From positions 1-64,000 of the forward strand of contig NZ_JARVSF010000008.1 in assembly GCF_030209355.1 (NCBI RefSeq): DNA of 64,000 nucleotides, in the 5' to 3' direction. Within the stretch, counting starts at the first letter, position 1. Each line of letters starts with the position of its first letter. Below are positions 17,755 through 25,169 of the stretch, piece by piece. Below the pieces are notes generated by a model. That model made no database searches and was not told the DNA's origin. It saw nothing but the letters and a program-made list of their open reading frames with translations. Both the position numbers and the translations under genes were made by a program. This DNA comes from Pseudarthrobacter sp. fls2-241-R2A-127. Its GTDB lineage: Bacteria > Actinomycetota > Actinomycetes > Actinomycetales > Micrococcaceae.

Positions 17755-18624
17755 CTACGCCGGGCCGCTTCCAAGGATCCGCCGCGCATCCGCCTGCGCC
17801 TGGAGTTCGGACGGGCCGGCCACGTGGCCCGTCACGTGGCCGGAAGCGGCGGCCATGGCACGCAGTTCGGCGACCGTCCGGGGCGGGTTCTCACTGTGCG
17901 CGACCGTGTGGCAGTTCCGGCACAGCGGGACGAGATCGGCAACCGGATCAAGCTGGTAACCGTTGCCGAGCATCTCCGCCGGAACCAGGTGGTGCACGGC
18001 GACCATGGCAGTGCCGGCCTCACCGTAGGCGGCCTCGAAGGAAAAGCCGCAGGCCGAGCAGGAGGTGCCGTGGAAGGCCAGGCACAACCTGCGCGCATCC
18101 GGGTCCCGCTCGTAGCGGTTTACCTGGGCATGGCGGACGGCCTCCGGGGGAAAGGTTCCGCCTGGCAGTTCATCGGGATCCGGCGTCGCCGGACCGTGGT
18201 CACGCCACAACCTGTGAAGGGCGGCCTCGGACGCCGGTGGCACCGACAGCAGGGACCGTCCGGACATGTCGGCGGGGAATTCCTCCGGAAGGACCGCTTC
18301 GATGACGCCGGGGCCGGTTTCTTCGCCAAGGGGCAGCAGGGAATCGAAAACCACGGTGATGAACCAGCCGGCGTCAGCGGCATTGCCGTCTGCGGGGACC
18401 AGGCAGGGCTCGGACAGCACCAGTCCGTGGCCAATCAGGCCATTGCCCTGGCTTTTGCTGCGGCACAGCACCAGCCAGGCTTCAGTTCCCGGGCCTGCTG
18501 CCGGCCGGGAATCGAGGTTCCAGCGGTCCACGAACCGGCCGTACGTCGCTACCTGTTCGACGGCGGAATGGTAGTTCCGGCGGCGCAGGGAATCAGCGTC
18601 CGCGGCCAGTATTACAGCAGCCAC
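17755..18624 (-). CDS. HNH endonuclease domain protein (McrA-like)
   Basis: 289 residues from a GTG start. The C-terminal third carries a zinc-binding HNH fold: CSACGF, then VAVHHLVPAEML (catalytic His), then LVPLCRNCHTVAH, so two CxxC pairs and the His residues are present. The N-terminal part (about 150 residues, WLVLCRSKSQGNGLIGHGLV) looks like a separate sensing or substrate domain seen in putative restriction-type HNH proteins. No methylase partner is nearby, so a solitary modified-DNA nuclease or a domesticated HNH protein are both possible. Confidence 0.8.
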   Translation of the reverse strand: MAAVILAADADSLRRRNYHSAVEQVATYGRFVDRWNLDSRPAAGPGTEAWLVLCRSKSQGNGLIGHGLVLSEPCLVPADGNAADAGWFITVVFDSLLPLGEETGPGVIEAVLPEEFPADMSGRSLLSVPPASEAALHRLWRDHGPATPDPDELPGGTFPPEAVRHAQVNRYERDPDARRLCLAFHGTSCSACGFSFEAAYGEAGTAMVAVHHLVPAEMLGNGYQLDPVADLVPLCRNCHTVAHSENPPRTVAELRAMAAASGHVTGHVAGPSELQAQADARRILGSGPA

Positions 18625-18674
18625 CGCGCACCTGACCCGGGCGCGCGTCGCAGGCCCCCACCGTGCAGCGGGAT

Positions 18675-18869
18675 TTAGATCGGTTCCTTGGCCAGCGCCT
18701 TGGTTTTGGCGGGTGTTTCGCGCCCAAGCCGTTCATCGAGCGTGACCCGGAGCCTGGCTGCAGCGACCTGGACGCGGTGCTCGGCCGGGGTGGCTTTCTT
18801 CTGGCCGGATGCGGCAGCGGTGTTTCGGGGGACGTGGACATAACCGTGTTCAGGCGACGTCGCGCTCAT
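18675..18869 (-). CDS. Small hypothetical protein coupled to the upstream gene
   Basis: 64 residues, basic and soluble, with a likely helix AEHRVQVAAARLRVTLDERL. It has a good GGGAGG ribosome site, and its ATG overlaps the stop of the preceding membrane gene by four bases. Family unknown. It probably works with its neighbour. Confidence 0.55.
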   Translation of the reverse strand: MSATSPEHGYVHVPRNTAAASGQKKATPAEHRVQVAAARLRVTLDERLGRETPAKTKALAKEPI

Positions 18870-19396
18870 GGTCCAACCTCCCTGGTACTGTCTTCATCCG
18901 TCATTCCATTCTCACCCAAGTCGGCGTGGCCGTCCACGACGGCCCGTTCCTGCCCGGAGCCCGTGTCGGTCTCGGCGTCGTCCCCATTCTCGTCCCCGGA
19001 CACACTCTTCCAGGCAATATCGAACAACTCGAGCTCCTCGGTGCGCGCAAGCTCGCTCCTGGCCAGCACTTCCAAGGTGGCAAGCCCCAGGGCTTTTGTT
19101 CCTTCATCCGGGTCCAACGCCCTGTCCAGGGCCCACTGGGTCCGTCGCCACCATTCGGCCCGGCTGTCCGCCGCAGTCTTCTGCTGCAGGGCGTTGGCGT
19201 CCGCTTCGCGCTTTTGGTCCAGGGACGTCTTGTCCGCGGCGGTCCGCTGCTTCAGCGTCCGCCAATTGATGTAGAAGGCCAGCAGTGCCGCGATGAGTAC
19301 GGCCAGCGGACCGAGTCCGGCAAGGATGACCCACCAGTCAGCGGGCCCGGAATGGACGACGACGTCCAGCGCGCCGGGGGAGGGTACAGGGGTCAC
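18866..19396 (-). CDS. Membrane-anchored coiled-coil hypothetical protein
   Basis: 176 residues from GTG. One membrane helix (about residues 24-43, VILAGLGPLAVLIAALLAFY) is followed by a long charged helix (LKQRTAADKTSLDQKREADA) and an acidic tail. Such a layout is common in single-pass actinobacterial proteins of unknown role. Overlaps the next small gene by four bases. Confidence 0.6.
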   Translation of the reverse strand: MTPVPSPGALDVVVHSGPADWWVILAGLGPLAVLIAALLAFYINWRTLKQRTAADKTSLDQKREADANALQQKTAADSRAEWWRRTQWALDRALDPDEGTKALGLATLEVLARSELARTEELELFDIAWKSVSGDENGDDAETDTGSGQERAVVDGHADLGENGMTDEDSTREVGP

Positions 19397-19537
19397 CAGA
19401 CCAGCTTAGGCGGCGGTACGGCCGGAGGCCGGGAGGGCGCCGCGTCCTCGCGGCCGGCCCGTACGCACGGGACCTTCGGCTCTTTGGCCGCCCCGCCCTC
19501 CGGTTCCATCCTTATTCAAGGCAGTGAGGAGAGGGAC

Positions 19538-20944
19538 ATGGGCACTCTGGCCAACCGGATTGGCGTGATCATGCTCGCCCTGGGTGCCGTCCTGGCGGGG
19601 GTGCCGGCCGCGAGCGCCGCGGACGCGCCCGTCGCCGTCATTGTGGAGGACACCGCCGGGGTGCTTGACCTGAACACCCTGGTGCCTGCGGTCGAACGCA
19701 TCCAGTTCTACGAACCCACCCGGGTGGCAGTCTTCACCTACAACGGAACCGCGGCCGACAACCTCAACGAAACAGTCCTCGCGTTCGCCAGGTCCAGACA
19801 CCCTGAATGGATCAGTCCTGACGGGCAGAAATGGGCTGACGGATTGTTCATCTTCGCGCTCGATCCTGTGGGCCGCCACGTAGGCACGTATATGGGTGAG
19901 GACCGGAAAGTGTCCTTGGAGCAGCGCGCCGACATCCAGGACGCGTCGAAAGACCTGCTCCGCGATGCCCAGTGGACCGACGGTACGGTGGCCGGCATCC
20001 GCCGGGCGGCTGAGCTCATCAACCAGCCCTGGCACCGGTCCACCGGGTTCCTCATCACATCGTGGGTAACGGGCGGGCTGGCGGCGCTGGGCGCAGCCGC
20101 ATGGCTTACAGTCCGCGGCGTGACCCGGGCCAGGTGCCGCAAGCAGATTGCGAGGGGGGACCGGAGCTACGCCAACGTCAGCATGGACCTGGAGCTCACG
20201 GAGCTGAACGCGGGCACCATTCCCGAATCCTCACGCTATGGCAGCCAGGTCCTCGAGAAGCACCGCACTTTCCTGAGCCGCTACGCAGCCACCACAGAGT
20301 TGGCCAACCAGGTGCATGCGCTCCCGCGGCGAGCGCTGAGCCGGCGGAAAAGCCTCAACCTGGCCCGCGACTTCGCCGACAAAGCGGCCCAGCTGGACGC
20401 CTTGGACGACGTCATCGCGGACAGCAACGCCCTGCTGAACCGCGCCGCCACCTGGCCAACGGCCTGGGACCGGCAGCTTGCACCGTTCCGCACGGACCTG
20501 GGCGGCCTGGAACAGCTCCTGGCCAAACGCCACGGACAAGGCGATTCCGCCAGCGCGGCGGCCCTTCGGTCCTTCCGGGACGAGAGTTTGCGGGAGATTG
20601 AAGGCTGGACCGCCGATCTGGCGGACCGGGCCATCACGCCGGAGCAGGCACTGGACCGGCTCTATGCCGCACGTTCCCGGCTCTCGGAGCTGTTGGAGAA
20701 GCACGCCGAAACGGTCATCGAGGGGTTTGCCAGGAATGATCGCGAGACGCGATTGATGCGGGAGCAAATGGACGCCGCCCACGAAGGCCCCACCCGCCGC
20801 GGGCAGCGTACGTACGAACCGAGCATCCTTGGCACGTGCTATCCCACCTACCAGTTCTTCTCGGTCGCCACCTTCAATTCCGGATTCACCGGCGGCATCG
20901 GAAGTGTCAACTCGGCCAGGGGTGGTGGCGGCACTACCGGGTAG
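19538..20944 (+). CDS. DUF5129/TPM-like membrane protein with truncated tail
   Basis: 468 residues. Signal peptide (MGTLANRIGVIMLALGAVLA ... ASA), an extracytoplasmic TPM/DUF5129 domain (VEDTAGVLDLNTLVPAVERI; later RSRHPEWISPDGQKWADGLF), a membrane helix near residues 173-193 and a long cytoplasmic helical region. Family proteins end in a Gly/Ser-rich tail finishing in SSSSF. Here TAG stops the frame after GGGGTTG, while the expected tail (SSTGGSFSGSGSSSSF) is intact one base out of frame, to 20993. A one-base gain in GGG 20939-20941 explains this. Confidence 0.85.
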   Translation: MGTLANRIGVIMLALGAVLAGVPAASAADAPVAVIVEDTAGVLDLNTLVPAVERIQFYEPTRVAVFTYNGTAADNLNETVLAFARSRHPEWISPDGQKWADGLFIFALDPVGRHVGTYMGEDRKVSLEQRADIQDASKDLLRDAQWTDGTVAGIRRAAELINQPWHRSTGFLITSWVTGGLAALGAAAWLTVRGVTRARCRKQIARGDRSYANVSMDLELTELNAGTIPESSRYGSQVLEKHRTFLSRYAATTELANQVHALPRRALSRRKSLNLARDFADKAAQLDALDDVIADSNALLNRAATWPTAWDRQLAPFRTDLGGLEQLLAKRHGQGDSASAAALRSFRDESLREIEGWTADLADRAITPEQALDRLYAARSRLSELLEKHAETVIEGFARNDRETRLMREQMDAAHEGPTRRGQRTYEPSILGTCYPTYQFFSVATFNSGFTGGIGSVNSARGGGGTTG

Positions 20945-21288
20945 CAGCACCGGCGGGAGCTTTTCCGGGTCGGGCAGTTCGTCAAGCTTCTAGTTCCGGG
21001 GGGCGGTGTCCGGGGAGGCCTATGCGACCCCAAGCGAACCGAGCCGGTCGATCCCGCGCCGAATGGTGTACCGGGTGTGTGCTGCCGGAGCAAGGACAAG
21101 TCCGGGGGCGGCACCACGTCACGGATCAGTCCGGTCCCTGCACATTCCCGGACTTCTTCTATGGCCGCGGCCGCCAAACGCTTGTCCGTGAATGGGCCGG
21201 AGACAGCCAGAACGTGGCCGTCCGGCATCACAAGCCGGAACCGGATCAGGGAGTCGTCATCTGCAAACAGTTCGAACATACCTGCCAT
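20848..21288 (-). CDS. DUF1508 (YegP-like) protein with unusual long tail
   Basis: 146 residues from the ATG at 21286-21288 with AGGAG upstream. The first 60 residues are a DUF1508 domain (MFELFADDDSLIRFRLVMPD, then an alpha-helical IEEVRECA), a small fold found in stress-linked proteins. The rest is low-complexity and Pro/Arg-rich and reads 145 bases (97 before the intended stop) into the antisense of the converging DUF5129 gene. A lost stop is likely; the true product may be about 70-100 residues. A DosR-like box lies 137 bp upstream. Confidence 0.65.
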   Translation of the reverse strand: MAGMFELFADDDSLIRFRLVMPDGHVLAVSGPFTDKRLAAAAIEEVRECAGTGLIRDVVPPPDLSLLRQHTPGTPFGAGSTGSVRLGSHRPPRTPPPGTRSLTNCPTRKSSRRCCYPVVPPPPLAELTLPMPPVNPELKVATEKNW

Positions 21289-21424
21289 AAGCCTTTTGCT
21301 CCTCAGGGATTCCTGCCTCGGTCGGGGCTGGATTGGCCGTTGTCCGGCCCATCGGCGCGGATGCACAACCCGGGCGTGGTGTACCGGCCCAGACCACCAT
21401 CCCAGAGGGTTCGGGCCGGCGTTT

Positions 21425-21439
21425 AGGGCCCAAAGTCCC
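21425..21439 (+). promoter_or_regulatory. DosR-like box, copy 1
   Basis: AGGGCCCAAAGTCCC. It agrees with the mycobacterial DosR core GGGAC-N4-GTCCC and with seven other copies in this window. Located upstream of the DUF1508 gene. Confidence 0.55.
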
Positions 21440-21448
21440 GGTTGGCCG

Positions 21449-21482
21449 GTTCCGGCTGCCGGGCCGGCCCGGCAGCCGGAAC
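21449..21482. repeat. 34-bp perfect palindrome
   Basis: GTTCCGGCTGCCGGGCC followed directly by its reverse complement, with no spacer. It is GC-rich and would form a cruciform or a very stable stem. There is no T-tract, and its place between divergent genes makes a simple terminator unlikely. Confidence 0.8.
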
Positions 21483-21663
21483 AGTGCGATCCGGCGCCAG
21501 GCCTCTCCATGCCTCGACTCTGCCACTGGGGGCACCGGAGTAGACAGTGCCATTCGGCCCGGCTGCCATGCGGGTTCCCTTAGTTCACCCAAAGAGGTAC
21601 TAAGTGCCCTGTTCTGTGGCGCCGGTCCTTGCAAGACTGCAGGCCTGACTGGACGGAAGACCG

Positions 21664-22020
21664 ATGACCGGCATGAATAAGGACGACATGGGCGAGAACC
21701 CCGCCAATACCGAACAGCTCCGGGTGGAGCTGGAGGACGCTGCATCCCGCAAGTGGTGGGCCCGCATCCTCTACACACTCGGCTCACAGTATGGGAGCAC
21801 GCAGTTCCGGTTCGTAGGCAAGGCCGACGGCCGTCGGCTCTACGTCAGCGACACGTTCCCCGGGCCGCCGCTGAACCGGACACCTCTTGAGGAACAGTGG
21901 GCCCCGGGCCTGCAGGCCAGCCTCCGCCAACTGTGCCGGGAGATAGCCCGCGACGGATGGTCGGAAACCGGCCATGGCACGCAGCCGTGGGACCTGTCCT
22001 TCACCCGCACCGGGGGTTGA
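21664..22020 (+). CDS. Hypothetical protein
   Basis: 118 residues, soluble and acidic-to-neutral, from an ATG with GGAAG upstream. Sequence such as KWWARILYTLGSQYGSTQFR and a Trp-rich end suggest a compact single domain. No family is recognised. It converges with the GyrI-like gene. Confidence 0.55.
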   Translation: MTGMNKDDMGENPANTEQLRVELEDAASRKWWARILYTLGSQYGSTQFRFVGKADGRRLYVSDTFPGPPLNRTPLEEQWAPGLQASLRQLCREIARDGWSETGHGTQPWDLSFTRTGG

Positions 22021-22040
22021 TGGCCGGCGTCTGCCCTGCC

Positions 22041-22511
22041 TTAGGCAACAGGCCAGACCACTCTGGTCTGCCACGTGGCCGGATCCGGCTGCTTCTCCGG
22101 ATCGCTCAGGTAGTACTCCCACACAATCCCGGCGGGTGTGGCGCCGTCTTCTTCCATACGCTGCCGGATGGCATCGTAGGTGGTGCCCAGGGTGTCGTAA
22201 GGACCGCTGTGGATGGCCTCAAAGGCATCCGTGTCGGGAAGCGTCCCGCTGGTTACCTCGCCTGTGCCGTGAAAGTGTCCTGCGATGGGGAAACCCGCTT
22301 CTACATCAACAGATTCGCTTGGTATTCCGTGGTACAGCGCGAACGGCGGCCCGGCCGGGCTGGCGCCCTGCATCTGGACAGCCGCCATCACAGCGCCGAA
22401 GGCCCGGCCAAAAAAGTCTGTCAAGGCGTCCATCGGGACGCGCTCGCGGACCACTGCGACAGCCTGCTCGGTAACGTGGATCTTTCGTGGTTCAGGCCCG
22501 TTTCCGTTCAT
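22041..22511 (-). CDS. GyrI-like small-molecule-binding domain protein
   Basis: 156 residues. The GyrI/SOUL-like ligand-binding domain is recognisable by FFGRAFGAVMAAVQ, PPFALYHGIP, DVEAGFPI and the closing EYYLSDPEKQPDPATWQTRV. In AraC-type regulators this module binds drugs; stand-alone copies are thought to bind or hydrolyse small toxic molecules. No DNA-binding domain is attached. A DosR-like box lies 75 bp upstream, shared with the P-type ATPase gene. Confidence 0.85.
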   Translation of the reverse strand: MNGNGPEPRKIHVTEQAVAVVRERVPMDALTDFFGRAFGAVMAAVQMQGASPAGPPFALYHGIPSESVDVEAGFPIAGHFHGTGEVTSGTLPDTDAFEAIHSGPYDTLGTTYDAIRQRMEEDGATPAGIVWEYYLSDPEKQPDPATWQTRVVWPVA

Positions 22512-22585
22512 GCCACCAGCCTTCCCGCGGCGCCGGCGGCCTCACAGTGCCATAGGACCCTAAACGCAAGGCAGGCCAGGGGCCG

Positions 22586-22600
22586 GGGTCCTAATGCCCT
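22586..22600 (-). promoter_or_regulatory. DosR-like box, copy 2 (weaker)
   Basis: Reads AGGGCATTAGGACCC on the minus strand. Midway between the divergent GyrI-like and metal P-type ATPase genes. It departs from the consensus at more positions than the other copies. Confidence 0.4.
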
Positions 22601-22676
22601 ACCCCCAGCGGGGGCGGCCCGGTAGTTTCGGCTCTATGCGTGATCACTACAGGTACCCGGCACCGAAGTGTCCTGA

Positions 22677-24662
22677 ATGAGGAAGCCGGACGCCCCGCCC
22701 GCAGCATCCGGCGGCCGCCTTGAGGGCGTTGACGCCGAGTTGCCTGCGAAGTCACCCCTGGGGAAGGCGTGGCGCTTCACCAAGCGGTACCCCGTCGTCG
22801 CGCTGACCTGTCTGCTCCTGGCGGCCACGCTGGTGCTGCTGCAATTCGGCCTGGAACTGCAGGTCCGCATCCTCGCTTCCGCCTACGCCGCCGTGATCGT
22901 GGTGCTGCGTTCCGGCGGGATGGTCCGTGCCCTGCGGGAGGGGCGTTGGGGGATCGACCTCCTGGCCTTGACGGCTATCGCCAGCACCGTGGCAGTAGGT
23001 GAATACCTGGCCGCCCTCGTGGTGATCCTCATGCTCACCGGCGGGGAGGCGCTAGAGAACTTCGCCCAAGGCCGTGCAGCCCGGGAACTGCGGTCCCTGC
23101 TGGACCGGGCACCCCGCTTTGCTCACCGCGAGGGGACCGGCGCCGAGCTCGAAGATACCCCGATCGGTGACGTGGCGCCGGGGGACGTGCTGGTAGTCCG
23201 CCCCTCGGAGCTGGTGCCGGTGGACGGCACTCTTCTGTCCGAAACGGCAAGCCTCGACGAATCCTCGCTGACGGGCGAGAGCCTTCCCGTGGAACACATC
23301 CGGGGGCAGGTGCTCCTCAGCGGCTCGGTGAACGGTGTGGCAGCCATCCGGATGCGTGCCTCGGCCACCGCGGCCGACTCCCAATACAGCCGCATCATCG
23401 CCTTGGTCGAAGAGGCATCAAACAGCCGGGCACCCGTGGTCCGGCTCGCTGACCGGTACGCGGTCCCCTTCACCCTCCTGGCGCTGGCCATGGCCGCCAC
23501 GGCCTGGTTCCTGTCAGGTGAAGCGCTCCGCTTTGCCCAGGTCCTGGTGGTGGCCACTCCCTGCCCGCTCCTGATCGCGGCGCCGGTGGCCTTCCTGGCC
23601 GGTACCAGCCAGGCCGCGCACAAGGGCATCATCATCAAGAACACCCGGACGCTCGAGCAACTTGCGAAGGCGCAGACAGCGGTGTTCGACAAGACCGGTA
23701 CCCTGACCTCCGGGCGTCCCGTCCTTGACGAGGTGCGGGTGGCGCCGGGCAAAGGGGAGGCCCTGGGCAGCCAACGGATCCTGCAGCTGGCCGCCTCTGC
23801 TGAGCAATACTCCTCGCATGTTTTGGCAGGTTCGGTGATCGAGGCGGCACGGTCCGCCAATTTGGTGCTCCTGCCGGTACAGCAGGCGGCCGAGACCGCC
23901 ACCCACGGGGTGGAAGCTGTTTGCGGCGGCCGGCGCGTGGTGGTGGGCAAAGCAAGCCTGGTCGGCAGCCTGTCCACCGGATTCCGTGAAACACCGGTCC
24001 ACAGCGGCCAGCTGGCCATCCACGTGGCCGTGGACGGCGAATACGCCGGCGCGCTGGTCATGAAGGATCCGCTGCGCCGCAACGCCGTGGACACCTTGGC
24101 GCAGCTGCACGCCCTGGGAGTGCGGAACACCATGCTGCTCACCGGGGACGCCAAGGCAACCGCTGCACACATTGCCGAGGAAGCGGGAATCGGCCGCGTA
24201 CGGGCCGAATGCCTGCCGGAGGACAAAGTCAACACGGTGGCCGCCATCCGGGAACGCCCGGTGGTCATGGTGGGCGACGGCGTCAACGATGCCCCCGTCC
24301 TGGCCGCCGCCGAAGTAGGAATCGCCATGGGCGCCAAGGGAGCAACGGCGGCCAGTGAATCTGCGGACGTGGTGATCATGCTCGATGACCTCTCCAAGGT
24401 GGCCCAGGCGGTTGCCATCGGCAAGCGGACGGTGGGTGTGGCCTTGGTGAGCATCTGGACGGGCATATTGCTCAGCCTCGTGTTGATGGCCATCGCCATG
24501 ACCGGATACATTCCCGCCGTAGCCGGCGCCCTGCTGCAGGAGTTGGTGGACCTGGCCACCATCCTCAACGGCCTGCGCGCCCTCCATGGTGCTGACCCGG
24601 CGCGAACTGCAGGCTTCTGGCGTCGTGTGCGTGCCCGCGGTGCGGTCTCCCCGCCCGCGTGA
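22677..24662 (+). CDS. Heavy-metal-type P-type ATPase (P1B, TPC motif, no HMA domain)
   Basis: 661 residues. Actuator motif LTGES, ion-site helix ATPCPLLIA (TPC instead of the usual CPC), phosphorylation motif DKTGTLT, MLLTGD and the hinge VGDGVNDAPVLAAAEVGIAMG are all present, so it should be active. There is no N-terminal metal-binding HMA domain and there are fewer N-terminal helices than in copper pumps. TPC/SPC-type P1B pumps have been linked to Co, Ni or Fe export; substrate remains open. A DosR-like box precedes it. Confidence 0.88.
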   Translation: MRKPDAPPAASGGRLEGVDAELPAKSPLGKAWRFTKRYPVVALTCLLLAATLVLLQFGLELQVRILASAYAAVIVVLRSGGMVRALREGRWGIDLLALTAIASTVAVGEYLAALVVILMLTGGEALENFAQGRAARELRSLLDRAPRFAHREGTGAELEDTPIGDVAPGDVLVVRPSELVPVDGTLLSETASLDESSLTGESLPVEHIRGQVLLSGSVNGVAAIRMRASATAADSQYSRIIALVEEASNSRAPVVRLADRYAVPFTLLALAMAATAWFLSGEALRFAQVLVVATPCPLLIAAPVAFLAGTSQAAHKGIIIKNTRTLEQLAKAQTAVFDKTGTLTSGRPVLDEVRVAPGKGEALGSQRILQLAASAEQYSSHVLAGSVIEAARSANLVLLPVQQAAETATHGVEAVCGGRRVVVGKASLVGSLSTGFRETPVHSGQLAIHVAVDGEYAGALVMKDPLRRNAVDTLAQLHALGVRNTMLLTGDAKATAAHIAEEAGIGRVRAECLPEDKVNTVAAIRERPVVMVGDGVNDAPVLAAAEVGIAMGAKGATAASESADVVIMLDDLSKVAQAVAIGKRTVGVALVSIWTGILLSLVLMAIAMTGYIPAVAGALLQELVDLATILNGLRALHGADPARTAGFWRRVRARGAVSPPA

Positions 24663-24673
24663 CCTTTGGCCCT
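24659..24673 (-). promoter_or_regulatory. DosR-like box, copy 3
   Basis: Reads AGGGCCAAAGGTCAC on the minus strand, 34 bp before the universal stress protein start. It overlaps the stop of the metal ATPase gene. Confidence 0.55.
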
Positions 24674-24707
24674 TCCCACTGGATGCACCAGCCGGGAACG
24701 TGGTGGT

Positions 24708-25169
24708 ATGAGCGCAGAGACAGTGGCCAAGCCCGTCATCGTGGGCGTGGACGGTTCCGAATTTTCCTCCGCATCCCTGCGGTATGCCGGCAAGCTGGCA
24801 GCCCGCTTGGGGACCCGCCTTGAGGTCATAACGTGCGTTGGGATGCCCGATTACCTGGTGACCTCACGCCTCGAAGGGGCGGACCGGCAGTTCACCGCGA
24901 GGCTTGAGGACGCTGCCGAACGCCTCGTGGACAACGCCCTGGGCAGGGCCTTCCCGGGCGAGCGGCCGGAGAACGTGGACGTGAGCGTCAAGTTCGGGCC
25001 CCCGGGGAAGGTGCTGGTGGACGAGAGCCGGCGGGCGCAGATGCTGGTGGTGGGAAGGCACGGAGAGGGCGGCCTCCTCAAGCAGTCCATGGGCTCCGTC
25101 ACCAAGGCATGCGCGGCCCATTCCGCTTGCCCGGTGCTCCTGGTGGGCCAGGAGGCGGACGCTGTGTGA
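24708..25169 (+). CDS. Universal stress protein (single domain)
   Basis: 153 residues. ATP-binding USP fold: IVGVDGSEFSSASLRYAG at the start and the nucleotide loop VVGRHGEGGLLKQSMGSVTK followed by CPVLLV. USPs are hallmark members of the mycobacterial DosR regulon. Its stop overlaps the GTG of the following P-type ATPase (GTGA), so the two are translationally coupled, and a DosR-like box lies just upstream. Confidence 0.92.
   Translation: MSAETVAKPVIVGVDGSEFSSASLRYAGKLAARLGTRLEVITCVGMPDYLVTSRLEGADRQFTARLEDAAERLVDNALGRAFPGERPENVDVSVKFGPPGKVLVDESRRAQMLVVGRHGEGGLLKQSMGSVTKACAAHSACPVLLVGQEADAV

Larger units (their letters stand above)
21289..21663. other. Divergent non-coding region with DosR-like box and 34-bp palindrome
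   Basis: No convincing gene lies in these 375 bases. Two structured sites do: a DosR-like box (21425-21439) and, ten bases further, a perfect palindrome (21449-21482). The remainder is GC-rich and without ribosome sites leading into long frames. Confidence 0.6.

Noticed and set aside
17755..18624. HNH gene as part of a restriction-modification system
   Set aside because: No methyltransferase, helicase or specificity gene lies nearby; listed only as a stand-alone HNH protein.
21594..21609. GGTACTAAGTGCC before the hypothetical gene at 21664
   Set aside because: Partly palindromic but one base shorter than the DosR core and lacking GGG/CCC arms.
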